A stretch of 64,000 bases of DNA, from assembly GCA_963850915.1 (NCBI GenBank), contig CAWKND010000005.1:310001-374000 (forward strand). Reading direction: 5' to 3'. This document shows, piece after piece, positions 32,925 through 43,237 of this stretch. The stretch is from CAVTWH01 sp963850915. GTDB taxonomy: Bacteria > Actinomycetota > Actinomycetes > Mycobacteriales > Micromonosporaceae. Every line of letters starts with the position of its first letter. Positions within the stretch are counted from its first letter, which is position 1. The notes beneath the pieces are model-generated. The model had not been told where the DNA came from, made no database searches, and worked only from the letters and a program-made list of their open reading frames with translations. Made by a program: the position numbers and the translations under genes.

Positions 32925-34370
32925 ATGGACGAGGGGTTGGCGGTGATGGAGCAGGCGGTGCTGGATTGCTTGTCCGCCAACGTTTACAGCCTGCCGTCGG
33001 CGGAGTTGATCAGCCGGTTGGATCGGGTGCATGCGTTCTCCCAGCAGGTGGCTGCGCTGGAGTTGGGCCTGGTCCGTGAAGTCGACGCCCGTGGCCTGCC
33101 GGCTGCCGAGGGTGCGCACAGCACCGGGTCCTGGTTGGCGCATAAGTGGCGGGTCGATCCCGGCATCACCGCGCGGCTGGTGAAGTTGGCGAAACTGGTG
33201 GACTCGACCGCTCCGCAATCAGGTGTCGCTCTCGGTCAGGGTCGGGTGAATGTGGAGCAGGTGCGGGTGATCGCCTCGGCTGTGCGTGAACTGCCGGTCG
33301 AGCACCAGCCGGAGGGTGAGCGGTTTCTGCTGGAGCAGGCGGCGGTGTTCGCGCCTCGGGATTTGGGGCGGCTGGGGGAGCGGCTGCTGCACGTGGTTGA
33401 CCCGGAAGGGGCGGAGAAGAAGGCCGCCGACCAGTTGGCCAAGGACGAGGCCCGTAGTTACCGGGATCGGACGTTGTCGGTGTTCGACATCGCCGGTACC
33501 AGCAAGGTCCGCATCTCCGGCTGGCTCGACCGGGAAGGCGGCGCGATCATCCGAGCGGCCCTCGACCCGCTTTGTGCGCCCCGCTGCGACCGCGACGACG
33601 TTCGCTTCAACTCACGCGTAGGCGCGGGTGCAGGCGCCGACTCAGACGCGGCCGCAGATGCCGGTGCCGGCACGGGCTCAGACACGGATGCCGGTGCTGG
33701 CACGGACTCAGACGCGGGTGCTGGTGCCGCGCTCCGGTTCGCCGGTGCTGGTTTCGCCGCTGGCGGTGGCCTGGGCGCGAGCACTGGTGAACGTGACTCC
33801 CGCAGTCCCGGACAACGGCGCATCGACGCACTGGTCGACATCTGCCGACTCGCCCTTGCCACTGGGGAATTGCCCGACAACGGCGGCGACCGACCCCAAC
33901 TGGTGGTCACCGTCCCGTTCGAAGTACTCCGCAGCCAGGCAGGCGCAGCAACCCTCGACGACGGCGCCACCCTCACCGCTGGTTCGGCACGACGACTGGC
34001 CTGCGACGCAGCGATCCTGCCCGCCGTGATGGGCGGGGACAGCCAACTGCTGGACCTCGGACGACGCCGACGACTGTTCACCGGACCCGTACGACAGGCA
34101 CTCGTCCTACGCGACAAGGGCTGCGCCTTCCCACCCTGCGACCGGCCAGCCAGATGGACAGACGGACACCACATCCAACACTGGGCCGACGGCGGGCCCA
34201 CCGAACTGGCTAATGGCGTGCTGCTGTGCGGCTACCACCATCGGTTGATCCACCAAGGCGAGTGGACGGTAAAGATCAACCCCGGCGACGGGCGGCCTGA
34301 CTTCTACCCGCCTGCAGACCTCGACCCACAACAGCGGCCCCGCCGCAACACCTACCACCGACGCCAATAG
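32925..34370 (+). CDS. DUF222/HNH endonuclease family protein
   Basis: 481 residues. The N-terminal about 205 residues are DUF222 (13E12-repeat family): LDRVHAFSQQVAALELGLVRE, then TGSWLAHKWRVDPG. The C-terminal HNH domain shows the zinc-binding CAFPPC, H-H-I-Q-H-W-A-D-G-G-P-T, N-G-V-L-L-C and YHHRLIH motifs. Between them is a low-complexity Gly/Ala/Asp insert (bases about 33622-33740). Such genes are multicopy in actinomycetes and are carried by mobile DNA. This gene has few GTAC tetranucleotides (three), unlike its surroundings. Confidence 0.9.
   Translation: MDEGLAVMEQAVLDCLSANVYSLPSAELISRLDRVHAFSQQVAALELGLVREVDARGLPAAEGAHSTGSWLAHKWRVDPGITARLVKLAKLVDSTAPQSGVALGQGRVNVEQVRVIASAVRELPVEHQPEGERFLLEQAAVFAPRDLGRLGERLLHVVDPEGAEKKAADQLAKDEARSYRDRTLSVFDIAGTSKVRISGWLDREGGAIIRAALDPLCAPRCDRDDVRFNSRVGAGAGADSDAAADAGAGTGSDTDAGAGTDSDAGAGAALRFAGAGFAAGGGLGASTGERDSRSPGQRRIDALVDICRLALATGELPDNGGDRPQLVVTVPFEVLRSQAGAATLDDGATLTAGSARRLACDAAILPAVMGGDSQLLDLGRRRRLFTGPVRQALVLRDKGCAFPPCDRPARWTDGHHIQHWADGGPTELANGVLLCGYHHRLIHQGEWTVKINPGDGRPDFYPPADLDPQQRPRRNTYHRRQ
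33622..33740 (+). repeat. Gly/Ala/Asp low-complexity repeats within the HNH gene
   Basis: Imperfect repeats of gcgggtgctggt/gactcagacgcg type encode alternating GAGAG and DSDA/DTDA peptides, a flexible spacer between DUF222 and HNH. Confidence 0.85.
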
Positions 34371-34502
34371 CTGGCCAGAGGATCAGATCAGCTCTACCGC
34401 GGCGCGACGGGGGCGTGCGTGGATGCCGCGCTGACCTCGATCGGCCTGGCCGAGACAGTCGCGGCCCGCCGCCACAACAGCTGCTGCGTTGGTGCCGCAC
34501 GG

Positions 34503-35609
34503 CTACTTCGTTGGCTGGGCGCCCGCGCCCGCGCCAGTGCCACTGCCAGTGCCACTGCCAGCGCCACTGCCTGCGCCGGCCCCAGCGCTCGCCCGTGGCG
34601 CGCTGGTGGGTTCCGCGCCGACGGGTGGTGCGCTGAGCCGGCGGCGGAAGACGTAGTAGGTCCAGGACTGGTACACGATGACCACCGGTAGCAGCACCGC
34701 GAGCACGACCGTCATGACTTTCAGGCTGTACGAACCGGAAGCGGTGTTGTTGATGGTCAGGTTGTACTGGCCGCCCTTGCTGGAGACCATCACGTTCGGG
34801 TAGAGGTCCACGAAGATGGACAGCACCGTGGTGGCCATCGCGAACGTGGTGGTCGCGAAGGCCCAGCCCTCCCGGCGGTCGCGGACGAGGAACGCGCCGG
34901 CGATCACAGCGAGCACCGCGGCGACCTCCACGATGTTGGGCAGGAAACCCTTTCCAGCCGTCAGGTGCGTCCAGATGGCGAAGCCGAGCACCACGACGGC
35001 GGCGAACGGGGCCAGCCTGCGCGCCAGCCGGCCGGCGCGGTCGCGTACCTCGCCGGTCGTCTTCAGCGCGATGAAAGTGGCCCCGTGCAAGGAGCACAGC
35101 ACAACCAGGGTCACACCCACGAACAGGGGGTACGGGCGCAGCAGATCGAGGAAGTTCCCGACGTACTCCTGGTTGGCGTCGACGGGTACCCCGTGCAGCA
35201 GGTTGCCCAGCGCCACCCCGATCAGGAACGGCGCGACCAGGCTGCCGACCGTCAGTGCCGTGTCCCAGGTTTGCTTCCAGTGCTTGCCGCGTACCTTCTC
35301 CCGGTACTCGAAGGCCACCCCGCGCACGATCAGCGCCATCAGCAGCAACACGATCGCCAGGTAGAACCCGGAGAACATGGTGGCGTACCAGCCGGGGAAG
35401 GCGGCGAACATGGCCGCCCCGGCGACCACCAGCCACACCTCGTTGCCGTCCCACAGCGGCCCGATGGTGGCCACCGCCAGCGCCCGGCCGGCCTCGGTGC
35501 GCCCGATCGGGCTGTGCGTGATGCCGACCCCGAAGTCGAAGCCCTCCAGGATGAAGAAGCCCGTCCAGAGTACGGCGATGGCGATGAACCAGAAACCGAC
35601 GAGTGTCAC
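34503..35609 (-). CDS. cydB: Cytochrome bd quinol oxidase subunit II
   Basis: 368 residues, GTG start, 8 nt after the end of the frame-shifted cydA. N-terminal FWFIAIAVLWTGFFILEGFDFGVG is the family hallmark; about eight to nine membrane helices follow. The C-terminal 30 residues are a Gly/Ala/Ser/Thr repeat (GSGTG units, plus-strand gccactgccagt at about 34525-34585). With CydA it forms the heme b/d oxidase that reduces oxygen without proton pumping. The cydDC exporter genes usually next to it are not in this window. Confidence 0.93.
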   Translation of the reverse strand: MTLVGFWFIAIAVLWTGFFILEGFDFGVGITHSPIGRTEAGRALAVATIGPLWDGNEVWLVVAGAAMFAAFPGWYATMFSGFYLAIVLLLMALIVRGVAFEYREKVRGKHWKQTWDTALTVGSLVAPFLIGVALGNLLHGVPVDANQEYVGNFLDLLRPYPLFVGVTLVVLCSLHGATFIALKTTGEVRDRAGRLARRLAPFAAVVVLGFAIWTHLTAGKGFLPNIVEVAAVLAVIAGAFLVRDRREGWAFATTTFAMATTVLSIFVDLYPNVMVSSKGGQYNLTINNTASGSYSLKVMTVVLAVLLPVVIVYQSWTYYVFRRRLSAPPVGAEPTSAPRASAGAGAGSGAGSGTGSGTGAGAGAQPTK

Positions 35610-35617
35610 GGGTACCT

Positions 35618-37012
35618 CATCCGGAGAAGGACGGTACGGGCTCGTCCACCGGCTCCGCCGGCTGCGCGGGCCCGGCCAGTCCCTTGCGGGTGTACCGGGT
35701 CATCAGCACGACGTTGACGACGGCGAGCGCGCCGTACAGCAGCAGGAACACGATCAGGCTGAACCAGATCATCGAGGTACTGACCGACGGCGAGACACCG
35801 TCACGTGGTGCGCTGGATGCCCTGCACCACCCACGGCTGCCGGCCGCTCTCGGTGAGCAGCCAGCCGGCCGTGTTCATGATGAACGGCAGTGGCAGGACC
35901 CAGATCGTCAGCCGCAGGAAAAGCTTGGCGGAGGCCAGTTTCCGCCGCCACATCAGCCACAGTCCCCACAGTGCGAACAGCGTGACGAGTACCGCCGCGT
36001 AGGCCATCACCCGCATCGACCAGTACTGGATGAACACGTTCGGTACGTAGTTGCCCGGCCCGAACTGCTGGGTGTAGTCCGCCTGTACCTGGTTGAGTCC
36101 GGTCACCGCGCCGTTCCAGTGGTTGGTCGCCAGCAGGGACAGCAGGTGCGGTATCTCGATGATCTGGGTCGGGGTCTGGTCGTTGCTGCCGCCGCCGATC
36201 TGGAACAGCGAGAACGAGCAGGGTTGGCAGTTGTCCCACTGCGCCTCGGCCGCGGCGATCTTCATCGGCTGGAACCTCGCCTCCACCACGCCGAGTTCGG
36301 AGCCGATCAGCATCGTGAAGAGCATGGCCGGGAACAGGATGAGCAGGGACATGCGCGCCGACCGGGCGAAGGTCTCCGGGTAGGAGTTGCGGCGCAGGTG
36401 CCACGCGGACACCGCCAGCATCACCACCGCCGCGGTGCACAGCGAGGCGAGCAGCACGTGGGCGTACCCCCAAAGAAACACCGGGTTGGTCATGACCGCC
36501 CAGATATTGCTCAACTCGGGCCGCCCGGTCGATGGGTTGATCTTGTATCCCACCGGGTGCTGCATCCACGAGTTGGCCGCCATGATGAACGCGGCCGAGA
36601 GTGCCGCACCCACCGCGACCGCCCAGATCGTCAGCAGGTGTACCCGCTTCGGCAGCCGGTCCCAGCCGAAGATCCACAGCCCCAGGAACGTGGACTCCAG
36701 GAAGAACGCGGCGAGCCCCTCCATCGCCAGCGGCGCCCCGAAAACGCTGCCCACCGTGCGCGAGTACGCCGACCAGTTCATCCCGAACTGGAACTCCTGT
36801 ACCAGCCCGGTAACCACGCCGACCGCGATGTTGATCACCAGCAGCACGCCGAAGAACTTGGTCAGCCGCAGGTACTCGGTGCGCCCGCCGCGGTGCCAGG
36901 CGGTCTGCAGTAATGCGGTGAGCAGGGCGAGGCCGATGGTGACCGGGACGAACAGGAAATGGTAGATCGACGTCATCGCGAACTGTATGCGGGCCAGGTC
37001 GACGTTGCTCAA
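35618..37012 (-). CDS. cydA: Cytochrome bd quinol oxidase subunit I, frame interrupted near the C-terminus
   Basis: From ATG 37012 the frame gives 403 residues with the N-terminal heme ligand region RIQFAMTSIYHFLFVP, the Q-loop and the quinol motif GRQPWVVQG, then stops at TGA 35801-35803. In the +1 frame, starting from the GA of that stop, the missing last part continues at once (DGVSPSVSTSMIWFSL, a final membrane helix, then RYTRKG) to a stop at 35618, 8 nt before cydB. The sum, about 460 residues, is the normal CydA length. Explanations are a one-base insertion, a sequence error, or +1 frameshifting at ACG-UGA-C. The truncated form would lack the last helix. Confidence 0.88.
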
Positions 37013-37239
37013 TCCAGGCTCCTCAATCCGGGCTGATCAATCCAGGCCCATCGAAGGGCGGGCGTCACGCTCCGGCCGGGCGCTCCCCGGCTGTGCGTTC
37101 CATGCTTTCGGCCCGGCCGGGTCACGGGCATCACCCTGCGGGGATGAAGCGGATTTGAACTACACGGCGGTCCGCCGGACTTTAGGCTCAATCGGTGCCA
37201 CGGGTACCGGCGGATGCGGTACCCGACCTGGGGGGGACG
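37013..37239. promoter_or_regulatory. Divergent region between cydA and the LAL regulator, with 14-bp repeats
   Basis: 227 bp. Three 14-bp units (caatccaggctcct, caatccgggctgat, caatccaggcccat; about 37011-37052) lie directly in front of the cydA start, and a G-rich ribosome site precedes the LAL start. The repeats could be regulatory; no known redox operator is clear. Confidence 0.5.
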
Positions 37240-40200
37240 ATGTCGCACCTGCTCGCGCGGACCGTACGCCGCTCTACCGGTACCGCCCGGGCGGAGCTGG
37301 TCCGGGCCAAGCTCAAGATCCCCCCGTCCGGCCCCAAGCTCGTCGACCGGCCACGCCTGAGCCGGCTGCTGGATCAGTGGCCACAGCGCCGGCTGACGCT
37401 GGTGAACGCGCCGGCCGGGTACGGCAAGACCGCGTTGACGGCGGCCTGGGCGGCCGGTCAGCCCGAGGATGGCCCGGTCGGCTGGCTCACCCTGGACCGG
37501 GCCGACCGTGATCCGCGCCGTTTCTGGAGCTACGTACTGGCCGCGCTGGCCCGTACAGGCGCGTTGCCGCCGCCCGCCGGCCAACTCGCCGCTGGCCAAC
37601 TCGGCGCCGGCCAACTTGCCTCCGGCCAACTTGCCTCCGGGGCGCTCGTTTTCCGGCCGGATACGGTCGGACCACTCGCGTTGGGGTGGCCCGCGCTCGG
37701 GTCACCGGTCTCCGGCGAGCTCGCCGGGTCGGTCTCCGGGTCGGTCTCCGGTTCGGTCGCCGGCGGACCGGACGGGCGGCTGGATGTGTTGTCCGCGCTC
37801 CAGTCGCTGACCCGGCCGGTCGTTCTGGTGGTCGACGAAGCCGACGCCATCGCCGGTACCGCCGCCGCCCGCTCGCTCGCACTCTGGCTGCGCCTGCCCA
37901 GCCCGCTGCACCTGGTGCTCTGCTCCCGGATCGAGCCGCCGCTGCCGGTCGGCCGGCTGCGGGTCAGCGACGAAGTGGCCGTCCTGGACACCGCCGCGCT
38001 CGCGTTCACCGCTGACGAGATCACCGAACTGGCCGCCCTGCACGGACTGCTGCTCACCGCCGCGCAGTCGCGCGCGCTGGCCGCTCGCAGCGAAGGCTGG
38101 ATCGCCGGGCTCTATCTGGCACTGGCCGGGCAGCCGGATGTCGACGCCGACGCGGTACTCGCGAGGCTGGTGGGCGATGCCGGGCCGATCGCCGACTACC
38201 TGCGTGAGGAGGTACTCGACCGGCAGCCGGCCGGTACCCGGGACTGGCTGCTGCGTACCAGCGTGCTGCACCGGCTGGAGCCCGGCTCGGTGGCGGCCGT
38301 GACCGGGCAGCCGGACGGCGGGCTGCTGGAGCAGCTGCGCCGGGGGAACGCCTTTCTCCTGCCAGCTCTCGCGCCGGCTCTCCCGCTTGCCACCGCCGGT
38401 ACGCCGGAGACTGGTGAGCCCGAGGCTGGGGAGCCCGAGGCTGGAGAGCCCGAGGCTGGAGAGCCCGAGGCCGGCACGTCCGAGGCTGGACAGCCTGAGG
38501 CCGGTAAGCGTGGGGCTGGAAATCCTGAGGCCGGTAGGCCTTGAGGCTGGAAGGCCCGAGGCTGGAAGGCCCGAGGCTGGAAGGCCCGAGGCTGGAAGGC
38601 CTGAGGCCGGGGCGCTGCGGTATCACCCGCTGTTCGTGGCGCTGCTGCGGCATGAGGCTGGCGTCCGGCTGCCGGCCGAACTGCCCGACCTGCACCGGCG
38701 TGCGGCTGGTTGGCTGGTGGCACAGGGAGATCCGGTCACCGCGGTGGAGCACGCGGCGGCCATTCCGGACTGGCGGTACGCGGCCGAGCTGGTCCTCGGG
38801 TACGCGCTGCCGCAGCTGTACAGCACGGCCGGGGACCGGGTACGCGCCGTACTAGGTCGGCTGGCACGGGGCGGTGCGGACGTCGGGGACCCGGAGATCG
38901 GCACCGCCCTCGCGCTCGCATTTCCCGGTACCCCGCCGGTGGCCGACGATCGGCTGGCGGCGCTTCCGTTGGTACGCCAGGAGGCTGTCCGGGTCACCGG
39001 GCAGCTGATCGAGGTGGAGCGCGCGTACCAGCGTGGTGCACCAGCCGAACTCCTGGCCCTGTGCGACGCGGCCCTGTGCGACGTGGCCCCGTGCGACGTG
39101 GCCCTGTGCGACGCGGCCCCGTGCGACGCGGCCCTGTACGACGCGGCCCTGGGCGACGCGCAGCCGGCCGTCGCCGTGACTGGCCCAGCCGAGGGACTCG
39201 CGCCGGTATTCGAGAACTACCAGGGCATCGGCGAGCTGTGGTGCGGCCGGTTCGACGCGGCAGCGCAGCACCTGACCAGCGCCGCGAACGCCGCCCAGTC
39301 AGCCGGGCTGAGCTATGTCGAGGCGCAGGCACGCGGCCACCACGCCCTACTGCTCGCCCTGTCCGGTCGGCTGCACGCGGCCCAGCAGGCTGGTATCGAC
39401 GCGACTCGACGCGCGCACGCGGCGGGGGTACCGGCCGGGAGCTGTACCTTGCTAGCGCTGTGGCTGGTGCAGTTGCTGCGCGGCGGCCCGGACAGCGTGG
39501 AGCCGACTCTCGCGGGCGCCCGGACAGCACCGGAGTACGACCCCGCGCCACTCGCCGTCGCACTGATCCGGGCACGCGGCCTGGGTACCGGCGAACCAGG
39601 CGGCTGGGCTGGCGTGGAGGCGGCCCGGGTACGCCTGGGCGACCGCCCGGTACCGCCACTGCTGCGGGGCTGGCTCGCCGCCGCGCGGGCCGACGGGTAC
39701 CTGCACGTCGGCGACCCGGCTGCCGCGCTGACCACGGTCGGCGAGTTCCTCGACTCCCGAGCCGACCTGCGTACCGCCCCCGCGTACCTGGCCGCCGCCC
39801 GTGCCCAGCTGGCGACCGGCGAGTACCGGCCGGCCCGCAAACTGCTCGCCGCCGTACTGGCCGGTGGTGCCGGTCCGAACGGCCCGGACCTGGACACCCG
39901 GGTCGCCGCGGGGATGTTGGAGGCGCTTGCCGCCGACGCGCTGGAGTGTCCGGGCGCGGTGCGTATCGCCATCGCGCGCGCGGTGTCGTCGGCGGCTGCC
40001 GAGCGGCTGGTCCGCCCGTTCCGGCTATGTGGAGCGGCCGGCCAGCAGTTGCTGCGCCACCACGGCGACCTGGTCGCGGCCGAACACACGCTCGCCGGTC
40101 GTCTCGGCGCCCCGGCGGCGGCCGATGCAGGCCGCGCTCGCCGGTCGGCGGTGACCGGGGGAGCGGTGGGCAAGGCAGCGGTGAGGGGGGGAGCTGCGAG

Positions 40201-40860
40201 CGGGGGAGCTGCGAGAGGTTCGGCGGCTGCCGGCTCGCGGGCCACGGGACCGCGGGCTAATCCTGGTTTGCCGCCTACGGGTTCGCGGGCTGCCGGCTCG
40301 CGGGCTGCCGGTTCGCGGGCTGCCGGTTCGCGGGCTGCCGGTTCGCGGGCTGCCGGTTCGGGGGCTGCAGGATCGCGGGCTACGGGATCGCGGGCTACGG
40401 GATCGTGGACTGAGGGATCGTGGACTGAGGGATCACGTGGACTGAGGGATCACGTGCTGAGGGATCGTGGGCTGAGGGATTGTGGGCTGAGGGATCGCGG
40501 GCCGCGGGATCGCAGGCTGCGCGATCGTGGACCGGCCAGAGCACCGGGACGGTCCAGGGTGCCGGGACGGGTCTGGATGTCTGGTCGGGTCAGGGCGCGG
40601 GACCCGGACGGGGATCGGGGACGGGATCGGGAACGGGACGGGTGAGCGGCGGACGGACCGGGCTGGTCGAGGCGGTCACCGAGCGGGAGGGCGTAGTGCT
40701 GCGGTACCTGCCGACCTTGCTCACCACCGACGACATCGCGGCCGAACTGTGTGTTTCGCGTAACACCGTCAAATCCCAGATCCGCAGCATCTACCGCAAG
40801 CTCGGGGTGGCCCGGCGGCGCGATGCGGTGCACCGGGCCAGAATGCTCGACCTGCTCTGA
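37240..40860 (+). CDS. MalT/LAL-type LuxR-family regulator, frame changes twice in tandem repeats
   Basis: Start ATG 37240. The N-terminal STAND ATPase has P-loop NAPAGYGKTALTAA and Walker-B-like VVLVVDEADAI; a long TPR-like region follows; the C-terminal LuxR helix-turn-helix reads VLRYLPTLLTTDDIAAELCVSRNTVKSQ in pieces. Frame 1 runs from 37240 to a stop at 38544, but the next domain (ALRYHPLFVALLRHEAG) continues in another frame from about 38541, where one extra T sits in aggccttgagg. The original frame returns near 40438, where a 15-bp unit is 17 bp long. Both sites are inside tandem repeats. Without the two indels it is about 1,200 residues, normal for LAL proteins apart from the repeats. 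Likely a signal-sensing activator; state unknown (pseudogene, sequence error or phase-variable). Confidence 0.82.
37576..37650 (+). repeat. 15-bp repeat encoding GQLAx in LAL regulator
   Basis: Four copies related to ggccaactcgccgct encode GQLAA, GQLGA, GQLAS, GQLAS within the ATPase domain loop; in frame. Confidence 0.88.
38400..38612 (+). repeat. 15-bp repeat array with frame change in LAL regulator
   Basis: At least twelve degenerate copies of gagcccgaggctgga / aaggcccgaggctgg. In one frame they encode PEAGE, in another LEGPR. One unit carries an extra T (38541-38542), which ends the first frame at TGA 38542-38544. Confidence 0.9.
39058..39162 (+). repeat. 15-bp repeat encoding CDAAL/CDVAP in LAL regulator
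   Basis: About seven copies of ctgtgcgacgcggcc and variants, in frame within the TPR-like part. Unusual for giving six closely spaced cysteines. Confidence 0.9.
40275..40520 (+). repeat. 15-bp repeat array with frame change in LAL regulator
   Basis: About fifteen copies drifting from gcgggctgccggttc to gggatcgtggactga. The unit at about 40430-40446 (gggatcacgtggactga) is 17 bp instead of 15, so the frame shifts by two and meets the frame of the C-terminal HTH. Confidence 0.9.
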
Positions 40861-41029
40861 CCCGATTCGTCCCCGAACCCGGCGCCCACCTCGGCAGCGC
40901 CGGGCAAACAGCGGTGGACTGACACGTACCCGAGTGGTTTCTTGTCCCACCCAGCGAGTTGAATGGAGGTTGGGCGGGACCCCGCCGTGCGACGCGACCC
41001 CCCGGGCGCCGAGCGGATCTGGAGAACAT

Positions 41030-42688
41030 GTGACTACCGAAGCTCAGGTCGAGACCGGCCGACCGTCGCGCGAGCCGGACGCCTCCGGTTCGTTCACCCA
41101 CCGGCAGATCCTCACCATCCTGGTCGGCCTGCTGATGGCGATGTTCCTGGCCGCGCTGGACCAGACGATCGTGAGCGTGGCAATGCGGACCATCGCCGAC
41201 GACCTCGGCGGCTTCTCGCTGCAGGCGTGGGCGACCACCGCGTTCCTGATCACCTCGACGATCTCGACGCCGCTCTACGGCAAGCTGTCGGACATGTACG
41301 GCCGCAAGCCGTTCATCCTCTTCGCGATCGGCATCTTCATCCTGGGCTCGGTGCTGTGCGGGCTGTCCCAGTCGATGTACGAGCTGGCCGCCTGCCGGGC
41401 CATCCAGGGCATCGGCGCCGGTGGGCTGTTCTCGCTGTCGCTGGCCATCATCGGCGACATCGTGCCGCCCCGCGAGCGGGCCAAGTACCAGGGCTACTTC
41501 CTCGCCGTCTTCGGTACCTCGAGCGTGCTCGGCCCGGTACTCGGCGGCTTCTTCGCCGGTGCCGACTCGATCGCCGGGGTCCCCGGCTGGCGCTGGATCT
41601 TCTACATCAACGTACCCATCGCGGCCGCCGCGTTCATCGTTGTCGGCCGGGTGCTGCACTTGCCGCCGAACCGCACCCCGCACCGCATCGACTGGCCGGG
41701 CGCCATCGCGCTGATCGTCGGCCTGGTTCCGCTGCTGATCGTGGCCGAGCAGGGCCGGCTGTGGGGCTGGGGCTCCGGGCGCTCGCTGGTCTGCTACGCG
41801 ATCGGGGCGATCGGCATCGCGGCGTTCGTGGCCATCGAGCGCTGGTACGGCGACGAGGCGCTCATCCCGCTGCGGCTGTTCCGCAACCGTACCTTCGCCA
41901 TCGGCTCGAGCAGCAGCTTCATCCTGGGTATGGCGATGTTCGGCGGCCTGCTGGTCCTCCCGCTCTACCTGCAGATCGTCAAGGGCGCCGCGCCGACCAA
42001 GGCCGGCCTGGAGACGCTGCCGCTGGTGCTGGGCATCATGGCCGGTTCGATCTTCTGTGGTCAGATGATCGCCCGTACCGGCCGCTACCGGATCTTCCCG
42101 ATCGTCGGCAGCGCGCTGATGCTGGTGTCGCTGCTGCTGTTCACCCGGATCGGGGCGGACACCGCGCTCTGGCAGATCATGCTGATCATGGTACTGATGG
42201 GGCTCGGCCTCGGTGGCAACATGCAGCCGGTGATCACCGCCGTGCAGAACGCCGTTTCGCCACGCGAGATCGGCGTCTCCACCTCGTCGGTGACCTTCTT
42301 CCGGTCGATGGGCGGTACCCTCGGCGCCGCCGTGTTCCTGTCGATCCTGTTCAGCATCGTGGCCGGCAAGATCAAGGACGCGGTGACCGCGGCGGCCAAG
42401 ACACCTGAATACGTCGCCGCCGCGCAGGCCCACCCCGACCAGCTCAAGCAACTCTCCTCGGGTGGCAGCGCGGCGCTCAACGACACCTCGTTCATCAGCC
42501 GGCTCGACTCGGTCCTGGCGCACCCGTTCAAGGTGGGCTTCTCCGACGCGATGTCGGTGGTGTTCCTGGTTGCCGCCGCGGTCATGCTGGTGGGCCTGGT
42601 GGTCATCTGGTTCCTGCCGGAGTTGCCGCTGCGCAGCAAGTCGGCCTCCCAGGCGCGTGCCGAGGAGGACGCGGCCGCCGCGGTCTGA
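41030..42688 (+). CDS. MFS transporter, DHA2 (EmrB/QacA) family, 14 TM
   Basis: GTG start at 41030, with GGAG 9 nt upstream. About 552 residues. DHA2 motifs: ALDQTIVSVAMRTIADDLGG in helix 1, loop GKLSDMYGRKP (motif A), IQGIGAGGLFSLS, and motif C near GPVLGGFFAG. Fourteen hydrophobic segments are apparent. It exports drugs or toxic compounds with proton exchange. No dedicated TetR regulator is adjacent; the LAL regulator gene lies just upstream on the same strand. Confidence 0.92.
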   Translation: MTTEAQVETGRPSREPDASGSFTHRQILTILVGLLMAMFLAALDQTIVSVAMRTIADDLGGFSLQAWATTAFLITSTISTPLYGKLSDMYGRKPFILFAIGIFILGSVLCGLSQSMYELAACRAIQGIGAGGLFSLSLAIIGDIVPPRERAKYQGYFLAVFGTSSVLGPVLGGFFAGADSIAGVPGWRWIFYINVPIAAAAFIVVGRVLHLPPNRTPHRIDWPGAIALIVGLVPLLIVAEQGRLWGWGSGRSLVCYAIGAIGIAAFVAIERWYGDEALIPLRLFRNRTFAIGSSSSFILGMAMFGGLLVLPLYLQIVKGAAPTKAGLETLPLVLGIMAGSIFCGQMIARTGRYRIFPIVGSALMLVSLLLFTRIGADTALWQIMLIMVLMGLGLGGNMQPVITAVQNAVSPREIGVSTSSVTFFRSMGGTLGAAVFLSILFSIVAGKIKDAVTAAAKTPEYVAAAQAHPDQLKQLSSGGSAALNDTSFISRLDSVLAHPFKVGFSDAMSVVFLVAAAVMLVGLVVIWFLPELPLRSKSASQARAEEDAAAAV

Positions 42689-42695
42689 CTGGGCC

Positions 42696-42840
42696 CTGCT
42701 TGACCGGGGACCGTGCCTGACCGGGACCGTGCCTGACCGGGACCGTGCCTGACCGGGCTCTGCCTGACCGGGGCTCGGCCCGACCCAGGCAGCGTCCCGA
42801 CCAGGCTCTGCCCGACCAGGCTCTGCCCGACCGGGCTCGG
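42696..42840 (+). repeat. Intergenic 15-16-bp tandem repeats after the MFS gene
   Basis: Units such as cctgaccgggaccgtg (three copies) grade into cccgaccaggctctg (two copies plus partials). They are not coding on either strand as far as I can see; they may form weak hairpins and act as a terminator. Confidence 0.85.
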
Positions 42841-42893
42841 CGCAGGTCGCTTTGTGAGGGCGGGTTGTCGGAGGGTCGGCCTACGGTGGCCAG

Positions 42894-43235
42894 ATGGTCA
42901 CCGTCGACGACGTCCGGCAGCTCGCCCGCACGCTTCCGCGCACCACTGAGCACCTGATCCGCGACCGGGTGAAGTTCCGCGTCGGCCGGATCGTCTACCT
43001 CGCCTTCTCCCGCGACGAGACGACCATGGGCTTCGGCTTCCCCAAGGAGGAGCGGGACGGGCTGATCGCCAGCGACCCGGAGACCTTCTTCCAGCCCGCC
43101 CCAGCCGATCTGCGCTATCAGTGGGCCGAGTGCCGGCTGGAGCGGCTGGACCCGGTACAGATGCGCGAGCTGGTACTGGACGCGTGGCGGATGGTGGTAC
43201 CGAAGCGGGTCGCCGCCGAGCACCTTGGCGAGTGA
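42894..43235 (+). CDS. MmcQ/YjbR-family DNA-binding-like protein
   Basis: 113 residues: VDDVRQLARTLPRTTEHLIRD at the start and ELVLDAWRMVVPKRV at the end fit the MmcQ/YjbR fold, a small CyaY-like domain often called DNA-binding. Function in actinomycetes is not established. Converges with the winged-helix regulator. Confidence 0.85.
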   Translation: MVTVDDVRQLARTLPRTTEHLIRDRVKFRVGRIVYLAFSRDETTMGFGFPKEERDGLIASDPETFFQPAPADLRYQWAECRLERLDPVQMRELVLDAWRMVVPKRVAAEHLGE

Positions 43236-43237
43236 CG

